Shown here piece by piece: positions 6,516 to 12,044 of a stretch of DNA of 12,044 nt; positions within the stretch are counted from its first letter, which is position 1; every line of letters begins with the position of its first letter. This DNA comes from Gammaproteobacteria bacterium (GTDB lineage Bacteria > Pseudomonadota > Gammaproteobacteria > GRL18): the NCBI GenBank assembly GCA_028571885.1, contig JAPVVU010000056.1, forward strand, positions 1 through 12,044. The letters run 5' to 3'. The position numbers were made by a program, and so were the translations under genes. The notes beneath the pieces were generated by a model. It did no database searches, had not been told where the DNA came from, and saw nothing but the letters and a program-made list of their open reading frames with translations.

Positions 6516-8012
6516 ATGCAAAAAGTTAATTTCCCTTTTGCTCATAAACTTGCACTTTCTATGATTGTACTCATTGTGTCCGGTATGTTGCTTCTGGGCG
6601 GCCTGATTATTCATGATCAAAGTAAATTGCTTGAAAAGCAGATGCATTCCTATGCAAAAATTTTAATTCATCAGCTCTCCGCATCAGCCACAGAAGGTTT
6701 TTTAACCTCTGATACCCTTGACCTGGATGTGCTGGTCAAAAATATTTCTCAACATTCAGAAATTTTAGGCATCGCTTTTTATTCTGATGAAAAACAACAA
6801 CAAATTAGCCATGGTTTAATACCTGCATCCCTGGACTTTCCAAATTCAGTCAATGACATCTCCACCTTGTCGTGGCATCCCTCTTCTTCTGACTCTGAAG
6901 CAAGAAAGCCCTTCATTGACACATTTTTTAATAGTGCCAATATGCCTTATTTATCTTATATCGGCAGCGTCAATTACCAGGAAGTAACCGTTGGCTATGT
7001 CCTGCTTACTTTTGATCAATCCTTATTTATACAGGCACGTAATAAAACACTTTATACCATTGTTCTAACCACCATTATATTAATTTTTCTCAGTATTATT
7101 TTTGCTTTTTTTATTGGTAAACGTCTTTCCCGCCCTATTGAGGCATTGGTTGATGCCAGCAATGCCATTTCAAAAGGAGATTATACAATCCATTTTGATG
7201 AGCGTCGTGATGATGAATTCGGCATATTGATGCATTCGCTTAATATTATGGCTGATGGCTTATTACACAAAGAATCGGTTGAAAAAGCTTTTTCCCGATA
7301 TTTATCCCCAACGGTTGCCCAGGAAATCCTGGGTAATTTAGAAAGTATCAATCTGGGCGGCCAGCAGATGGAAGCCAGTGTTTTATTTGTTGATATTATT
7401 GGTTTTACAAAACTATCTCAAACAATGGAACCAGAAAAAACCAACCAGTTGTTAAATGAGTACTTTTCTTATATTTCTCAGGCTGCCAGCATCTATGGCG
7501 GCCACGTTGATAAGTTTATGGGCGATTGTGTAATGCTGGTATTTGGTGTTCCCAAGCATGATGAACACCACTCCTATCAGGCCATCGCATGCGCGTTACT
7601 TATTCAAAAAATTATTTCAAATCTGAACCAGCAGCGTACAGCCAAAAATCAGACGCCAGTCAACTTTCATATTGCGGCTAATAGTGGTTTAATGCTGGCA
7701 GGAAATATGGGTTCTGAACAAAGAATGGAATACACCGTCATTGGTGATGCCGTTAATCTGGCCGCGCGTATTGCCAGTCATGCCCAGAATAATGAAGTGA
7801 TTATTCCCGATACCATGCTGGATTGTAAGGGAGTTAAAGATAATTTTGACATTGAGAGAAAAGACTGCATAAAAATTAGGGGGCATGACAACCCCGTCAC
7901 ATTGTACCGGGTTATTTCGTGTATCAATAAGAATCAGATAAATCTAACCCAAAACATGGATAAATTAATCAGTTATGATTTTAATGAAAAAAAACCTGTT
8001 TCATCTTCTTGA
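6516..8012 (+). CDS. Membrane class III adenylate cyclase (sensor-HAMP-cyclase)
   Basis: A 498-residue inner-membrane protein predicted to make cAMP from ATP. TM1 is about 11-32, followed by a periplasmic sensor of about 145 residues (33-178), TM2 at 179-200, a HAMP relay (202-255, with RLSRPIEAL) and a C-terminal cyclase domain (285-468). Catalytic residues are all visible: metal ligands D293 (FVDIIGFT) and D337 (KFMGD), adenine-selecting K333 and D411 (VIGDAVN), and transition-state N414 and R418 (VNLAAR). K333 with D411 favours ATP over GTP. The sensor has a helix plus a strand segment (SEILGIAFYSDEKQQQ) like CACHE-type domains; its ligand is unknown. The ribosome site is weak (TGAG). Its 3' end overlaps the lipoprotein gene by 38 bases. 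The enzyme call is strong; the signal sensed is unknown. Confidence 0.95.
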   Translation: MQKVNFPFAHKLALSMIVLIVSGMLLLGGLIIHDQSKLLEKQMHSYAKILIHQLSASATEGFLTSDTLDLDVLVKNISQHSEILGIAFYSDEKQQQISHGLIPASLDFPNSVNDISTLSWHPSSSDSEARKPFIDTFFNSANMPYLSYIGSVNYQEVTVGYVLLTFDQSLFIQARNKTLYTIVLTTIILIFLSIIFAFFIGKRLSRPIEALVDASNAISKGDYTIHFDERRDDEFGILMHSLNIMADGLLHKESVEKAFSRYLSPTVAQEILGNLESINLGGQQMEASVLFVDIIGFTKLSQTMEPEKTNQLLNEYFSYISQAASIYGGHVDKFMGDCVMLVFGVPKHDEHHSYQAIACALLIQKIISNLNQQRTAKNQTPVNFHIAANSGLMLAGNMGSEQRMEYTVIGDAVNLAARIASHAQNNEVIIPDTMLDCKGVKDNFDIERKDCIKIRGHDNPVTLYRVISCINKNQINLTQNMDKLISYDFNEKKPVSSS

Positions 8013-9135
8013 TATTAAATTTAACATTAAAACTTTTCAGAAAAAATTCAGACTCAGCAGTGTATTAGTCTTTATCCTGTTTGTTTTACCTTTATTGTCA
8101 AGCTGTGGTACTGCTTTTGTCGCCTCCAAACAGGATGATATACTGACACAGATTGACGTCTGGTCTGCAGAGAATGAATACGGCAAGGCCTTTGCAACGC
8201 TGGATTATGTCAAGACTTCTCACCCCCAATATGCAGAATTACAAATAAGAAAAAAAACACTGCTTACTCAGGCAACTGAATATGAGCTTCGTATTGATAA
8301 ACAAATTAAGCAATTCATTGCAACAAATCAATGGTCTCAGGCACTGGATTTAATCGATCAGGCTAAAGAAAAATACCCGCTGCCTAAAGCTGAAAATAAC
8401 CATAGAATACTTGCTCAAACAGAGAAATATCTGCTTGCTCAACAACAAAAAGCACTCAGCTCTATTGATCAGGATATCATGCTGGAACGAAGCCAGTGGA
8501 TGATAAAAACATGGCCAATCTATCAAGAAAAGCTCAATACAGATCCAAGAAATGAGGTATTAAAAAAACAGCTTGATGACTTGAATAAAGAAGCAAAAAG
8601 CCTTTCTCAAAAGCTGGCATTACTATCTCAGCAGGCGATTAATAAAAAGCACTATAAAACGGCTAAAATTCGCATTAATCAGGCTATTGCTTTAGACCCC
8701 ACCCAAAAGCATCAGGCAATTTTAACGCAATTAAAAAACATGTCGGTAAAATCATATAAGAAGAAAAAAAAATCTCAGAATATAACCCGAAAAATACAAC
8801 AAAACACCTTATTGCAGGATATTGAAAAGAGTTATTACGCAGGTGATCTTCTTAAAACCAGACAGTTGATTTCAGAATTGGATGAAGATGAACAAAATGA
8901 CAGTCAAATAATTCAGCTCAAACAAGAACTTGAGCGTTCCATCAATTACACCACTCAACGACTTGCTGCTAAGGCGAATACCGAGTATACCAATGGGCAG
9001 TTTCATCAAGCCATTAAACTTTGGGAACAGGTACTAATATACGACCCGGAAAATGTGATGGCTAAGAAAAATATTATACGCGCAGAAAAAGTGATCGAAA
9101 AGCTCTCCAGTATAAGAGAAAAACAGCAGAACTAA
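7975..9135 (+). CDS. TPR-like repeat lipoprotein paired with the adenylate cyclase
   Basis: This 386-residue protein has a basic, unusually long N-region (1-27), a hydrophobic segment (28-42) and the lipobox LSSC with Cys44 followed by Gly, so it is likely a lipid-anchored envelope protein. The mature part is almost all helix. It has TPR-like units near 61-85, 111-134, 218-242, 284-302 and, best matched, 330-360 (AKANTEYTNGQFHQAIKLWEQVLIYDPEN). A lysine run KKKKK sits at 262-266. The start could be Met1 (7975) or Met4 (7984); neither has a clear ribosome site, and the 38-base overlap with the cyclase gene suggests coupled translation. Its role is unknown. It could bind the cyclase's periplasmic sensor or a cell-wall-related partner, but nothing in the sequence proves this. 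Confidence 0.85.
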   Translation: MILMKKNLFHLLDIKFNIKTFQKKFRLSSVLVFILFVLPLLSSCGTAFVASKQDDILTQIDVWSAENEYGKAFATLDYVKTSHPQYAELQIRKKTLLTQATEYELRIDKQIKQFIATNQWSQALDLIDQAKEKYPLPKAENNHRILAQTEKYLLAQQQKALSSIDQDIMLERSQWMIKTWPIYQEKLNTDPRNEVLKKQLDDLNKEAKSLSQKLALLSQQAINKKHYKTAKIRINQAIALDPTQKHQAILTQLKNMSVKSYKKKKKSQNITRKIQQNTLLQDIEKSYYAGDLLKTRQLISELDEDEQNDSQIIQLKQELERSINYTTQRLAAKANTEYTNGQFHQAIKLWEQVLIYDPENVMAKKNIIRAEKVIEKLSSIREKQQN

Positions 9136-9176
9136 ATAACTATTCCGAAATGCTATCCATTTTTTATTCAGGTATC

Positions 9177-9251
9177 GTATCAGAGCATGCAATGCATTAT
9201 TTCGTTCAGATTGCATCAAATCCCGAAATAATGCATTGCATGCTTTGATAC
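9177..9251. repeat. Large 28-bp palindrome between convergent genes
   Basis: The arms 9177-9204 and 9224-9251 are complementary at 27 of 28 positions, with a 19-base loop. The single difference (G at 9183 opposite T) would pair as G-U in a + strand RNA. The loop adds a small GATT/AATC pair. It lies between the lipoprotein gene and xerC, which converge. No T-run follows, so it is either a strong RNA end structure for both transcripts or a palindromic repeat unit (REP/MITE class). Only one copy occurs in this window. Confidence 0.8.
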
Positions 9252-9301
9252 TTAAGGACACTCTTTAGGCACAGTTATTTAGAGTAGAACTGGAGTAAAA
9301 T

Positions 9302-10210
9302 TCACGTCTTTTTTTTAGCTCTCGGGTGTGCCTTATCGTAAACCTCTGCTAAATGTTGAAAATTCAAATGCGTATAAATTTGTGTCGTGGAAATGTCAGC
9401 ATGACCTAATAACTCCTGAACCGCACGGAGATCACCGCTGGATTCCAATAAATGGCTGGCAAAGGCATGGCGAAGCATATGCGGATGGAGATGAATTGGG
9501 AGCCCCTGATCAATGGCCATTTTCCCCAGACGCTGCTGTACACCTCGTTGGCTGATGCGAGTGCCGAAGCGTGAAACAAACATCGCCTGCTCATCTGCTT
9601 TAGCGAGTTCACCTCTTATCTTTAGCCAGAGTTTAAGTGCCTGTATGGCTTTTTTACCGATGGGTAATTCCCGCTCTTTACTGCCTTTACCTAATACTCT
9701 GAGTTGATGTTCCTGCAATTTTATATCGATACAATCAATATTGGTTAATTCAGATAAACGCAATCCCGAAGAGTAAAACAGTTCAAACATGGCCCGATCT
9801 CTCACCCGCAGGGGATCGCTATCCACTTCATGAAGTAATTGTTCAAGTTGCTCAATGTCGGGTGCTTTAGGCAGTTTTCGCCCGCTTTTGGGTGCTGTAA
9901 CGCCTTTGAGCGGGTTATTACTGGCAAGTTGCTCTTTGATCAGGTATTCATATAAACGGCGCAGTGATGACAATTGTCGCTGAATAGTTTTTCCAGAGAG
10001 ATTTTTACGATGCTGCCGGGCAACATAGGCTCGATATTGATGACTGTTGATTTGCTGCCAGGATTCGATTTTTGTATCAGAACGTTCATCCAGTTCAGTG
10101 AAATACTCGATTGCCTGAGTTAAATCGCGCTGATAACTGGATAGTGTATGCGCTGATAGTTGACGTTCAACTTTAAGATAATGAATGAATGCATCAACTA
10201 TTATTCTCAT
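9302..10210 (-). CDS. xerC: XerC tyrosine recombinase
   Basis: A tyrosine site-specific recombinase that, with XerD, resolves chromosome dimers at dif sites at the septum. It has about 302 residues, close to the E. coli protein. An N-terminal SAM-like DNA-binding domain (about 1-90) precedes the catalytic domain. The active-site set is complete (numbered from the ATG at 10216): R153 (SGLRLSEL), K177 (GKGSKERELPIG), H246 and R249 (HMLRH), H272 (LLGHADIST) and Y281 (QIYTHL). The dapF-DUF484-xerC order identifies it as XerC rather than XerD or an integrase. Two ATGs are possible (10216 and 10210). I chose 10210 because AGGA sits five bases before it, while the first ATG overlaps that site. It lies 26-32 bases after the DUF484 stop. 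Confidence 0.95.
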   Translation of the reverse strand: MRIIVDAFIHYLKVERQLSAHTLSSYQRDLTQAIEYFTELDERSDTKIESWQQINSHQYRAYVARQHRKNLSGKTIQRQLSSLRRLYEYLIKEQLASNNPLKGVTAPKSGRKLPKAPDIEQLEQLLHEVDSDPLRVRDRAMFELFYSSGLRLSELTNIDCIDIKLQEHQLRVLGKGSKERELPIGKKAIQALKLWLKIRGELAKADEQAMFVSRFGTRISQRGVQQRLGKMAIDQGLPIHLHPHMLRHAFASHLLESSGDLRAVQELLGHADISTTQIYTHLNFQHLAEVYDKAHPRAKKKT

Positions 10211-10242
10211 ATCCATCCTAAATTAGCTATTTATGATGGATA

Positions 10243-11004
10243 CTAGTTCTTTTTGATAAAAGCATTCAGTTTGTGACTTAATGTTTCACCCAGACGCTCT
10301 AAAAATAATGTGCCCATATCAGCATTAAAGCGTCGAACATTATGACTGCCTAAAATTAAGGCACCAAAACAATTATTTTTCTCAATAAAAAGTGGAATTA
10401 TGGCTAATGAAGAAATAGATTGTGATTTTTCTTCAAACAATTCATCCAGTGGTAATTTTTTGAAAAAACCACACATTGGTTTACGGGTATTCAGAAGTTT
10501 ATCCAATTCCTGGCCTAAATCAGAAGCCATTTCAACAAAAAGATGCTCAGGCTGGTCATTTATTGGTTCAACAAACAATTTCAGGGCAATTGCATCCACC
10601 GAAAAATCATCACATAAAACCTCGTCCAGTGCGACTTCACAAGCATCAATGCCACCACAATCCATCAAAGATAAGGTCAGCTTATGCATTCTCTGGTTCG
10701 ATTGCTCATTATCTTTGGCAATTTGAACTAATTCAGTCAGCTGTGATTTATGCTGAGAATTTTGTTCTCTGAGAATACTCACCTGTCGTTCAATCAATGA
10801 AACCGCTGAACCACTGGCATGAGGAATTTCTAAAGATGCTAAAAGTGCGGCATTCTGATTGAAGAAATCGGGATTCGCAGCTAAATAATCAGCGGTGATT
10901 TGTGCTTCATTTTTTTCTGGTTTAACAGACTGATCAGCTATTAAAGCATCTTCTTTTTCAGCTGTTTTTATTGTTTCTTTTTCTAATTCACTGCTTGAAT
11001 TCAT
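10243..11004 (-). CDS. DUF484 family protein (GAF-like), between dapF and xerC
   Basis: A 253-residue cytoplasmic protein of the DUF484 family (E. coli YigA type). The family entry motif is clear: ITADYLAANPDFFNQNAALLASLEIPHASGSAVSLIERQVSILREQN, about 36-82. A coiled-coil stretch (to about 105) and a GAF-like domain (about 110-250), with strands such as SISSLAIIPLFIE and CFGALILGSHN, follow. The first 33 residues are a low-complexity Glu/Lys/Ser stretch not typical of the family. Its ATG overlaps the dapF stop as ATGA at 11001-11004, so the genes are translationally coupled. Function is not known. The constant placement next to xerC suggests a link to recombination or cell division, which is inference. 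Confidence 0.92.
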   Translation of the reverse strand: MNSSSELEKETIKTAEKEDALIADQSVKPEKNEAQITADYLAANPDFFNQNAALLASLEIPHASGSAVSLIERQVSILREQNSQHKSQLTELVQIAKDNEQSNQRMHKLTLSLMDCGGIDACEVALDEVLCDDFSVDAIALKLFVEPINDQPEHLFVEMASDLGQELDKLLNTRKPMCGFFKKLPLDELFEEKSQSISSLAIIPLFIEKNNCFGALILGSHNVRRFNADMGTLFLERLGETLSHKLNAFIKKN

Positions 11005-11867
11005 AGTTTTATTTGACCTTCATAAACAAAACTGGCCGGGCCAGTCATCATCAGAGAATGTTCACCCTGCTGCCATTGTATGTGTAAACTTCCTGCAGGT
11101 AATCTCACTTCAACCTGCTCGGCAAGCCAACCATGGAAAATACCATTAGCCACTGCCGCACAAGCACCAGTACCACAGGCAAGCGTTTCCCCAGAACCGC
11201 GCTCATAGACTCGAAGTCTAACCTGCTCCTTATCGATTATCTGCATAAAGCCGACATTTACCCGATTCGGAAAACTGGGATGTGATTCCAGCATTTTTCC
11301 AACCTGCTGCACAGGGTAATTGTCCAAATCATCCACTTTAATCGTAATATGCGGATTCCCCATAGAAACGGCTGAAAATTCAACCCGATCTATTTCTTTT
11401 ATGCCTGCATCTATGGCTAGAGTATAACGATTATTACTCTGAGAATCACCTGCTGCGGGTACAAAGGGTAATTGTTTGGGCTCAAATACAGGTTTACCCA
11501 TATCAACTATGACCATATCCTGCTGATTAATCGTCAGACGAATAATACCACTAAAAGTCTCCACAACAATTGTATCTTTGCTGCTGAGGTTTTTTTCCCG
11601 TACAAAACGTGCAAAGCAGCGAGCACCATTACCACATTGCTCGACTTCACTGCCATCGGCATTAAAAATGCGATATTTAAAATCAACCGACCCGGCCTGT
11701 ATCTGATCGGGCGACTCAACCATCAGTAATTGATCACAGCCAACCCCAAAACGTCGATCGGCAATAAAGCGTATCTGCTCAGCCGTTAATTCAACCGTCT
11801 GTGAGATGGCATCAATAACCACAAAATCATTACCCAGGCCATGCATTTTTGTAAAATTTAATTGCAT
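11001..11867 (-). CDS. dapF: Diaminopimelate epimerase
   Basis: The product converts LL-diaminopimelate to meso-diaminopimelate, used in lysine synthesis and peptidoglycan cross-links. It has 288 residues, slightly longer than the 274 of E. coli. The two catalytic cysteines are C78 (EQCGNGARC) and C231 (LACGTGACA). Other blocks are FTKMHGLGNDFVVID at the N-terminus, FGVGCDQLL near 40-48, FNADGSE before C78, MGNPH near 169-173 and YERGSGET near 221-228. The enzyme needs no cofactor. The extra length is mainly an insert around 130-150 (FVPAAGDSQSNNRYT). It is the first gene of the dapF-DUF484-xerC operon. The ribosome site is weak. An -10-like TATAGT sits at 11899-11894 without a good -35, close to the adjacent palindromic element. 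Confidence 0.98.
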   Translation of the reverse strand: MQLNFTKMHGLGNDFVVIDAISQTVELTAEQIRFIADRRFGVGCDQLLMVESPDQIQAGSVDFKYRIFNADGSEVEQCGNGARCFARFVREKNLSSKDTIVVETFSGIIRLTINQQDMVIVDMGKPVFEPKQLPFVPAAGDSQSNNRYTLAIDAGIKEIDRVEFSAVSMGNPHITIKVDDLDNYPVQQVGKMLESHPSFPNRVNVGFMQIIDKEQVRLRVYERGSGETLACGTGACAAVANGIFHGWLAEQVEVRLPAGSLHIQWQQGEHSLMMTGPASFVYEGQIKL

Positions 11868-11917
11868 TTATTTACCATAAGACTGTTAATTTCACTATAG
11901 AGCCTCAATAAATTGAT

Positions 11918-12044
11918 TATATCCATGATACTTGGAAATGCAGCGAGGCATTTTGACTTAGAGCCGATTGAGTGTATAAGCACTACATGATTGAGGCTTT
12001 AAGTTAAAATAACGAAGTCTGCATTTTCAAGTATCATGGGTATA
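11918..12044. mobile_element. MITE-like palindromic element with terminal inverted repeats
   Basis: Arms 11918-11943 and 12019-12044 are complementary at 24 of 26 positions. Inside lies a second pair, 11949-11965 and 11995-12011 (14 of 17), and at the tip AGTG/CACT flank a six-base loop (11971-11984). The whole 127 bases can fold into one long hairpin with a small internal loop. There is no coding capacity. Terminal inverted repeats, small size and full palindromy fit a non-autonomous miniature transposable element. It reaches the last base of the window, so the right end is not proven. A TATA at both tips may include the target site. No related transposase is present here. Confidence 0.65.

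Noticed and set aside
9302..10216. XerC-like gene as a mobile-element integrase
   Set aside because: Operon order dapF-DUF484-xerC, family length and vertical context identify the housekeeping recombinase; no attachment sites or cargo genes seen.
11894..11922. dapF promoter with TATAGT -10
   Set aside because: The -35 at 17 bases (ATATAA, minus strand) matches poorly, so it was mentioned but not listed as a feature.
11901..11998. AGCCTCAAT (11901-11909) complementary to ATTGAGGCT (11990-11998)
   Set aside because: It competes with the better nested hairpin of the palindromic element and one arm lies outside it; probably coincidental.

Overview
The window looks like chromosomal DNA of a gammaproteobacterium with moderately low GC. 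Two gene orders support this: hslV-hslU followed by a DUF971 gene, and dapF-DUF484-xerC. Both are conserved in that class. I cannot name the genus. No rRNA, tRNA, CRISPR array, integrase-bearing island or transposase gene was seen.

Left part (1-3345). An exported metallo-beta-lactamase-fold hydrolase on the + strand faces a two-gene minus-strand unit, with a hairpin between them. The unit encodes a 65-aa unknown protein and, by an ATGA overlap, an SMC/Rad50-like ATPase. In place of a long coiled coil with a zinc hook, the ATPase has two predicted membrane segments and a short tandem repeat. Its divergent upstream region carries three copies of a TCACTTA motif, one of them at the -35 position of a perfect TATAAT box.

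Middle (3346-6515). A small STAS/SpoIIAA-like protein on + converges with the minus-strand operon hslV-hslU-DUF971, which encodes the HslVU (ClpQY) ATP-dependent protease. The best-supported hslV start is a TTG codon. The hslV upstream region holds a stem-loop made of a repeated TCTATGAG sequence.

Right-middle (6516-9301). A sigma70-like promoter (TTGCAA-17-TATAAC) precedes a membrane class III adenylate cyclase (sensor-HAMP-cyclase). Its 3' end overlaps by 38 bases a TPR-rich lipoprotein. The pair looks like a coupled envelope-sensing/cAMP unit of unknown input. A 28-bp near-perfect palindrome follows, lying between convergent genes.

Right part (9302-12044). The minus-strand operon dapF-DUF484-xerC encodes diaminopimelate epimerase (lysine and peptidoglycan precursor synthesis), a GAF-like protein of unclear role, and a tyrosine recombinase for chromosome dimer resolution. 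Immediately upstream of dapF lies a 127-bp fully palindromic element with 26-bp terminal inverted repeats. It is MITE-like and reaches the window edge.

Most genes are ordinary housekeeping. The parts least explained by known biology are the membrane-anchored SMC-like ATPase with its 65-aa partner, the cyclase/TPR-lipoprotein pair, and the two large palindromes.
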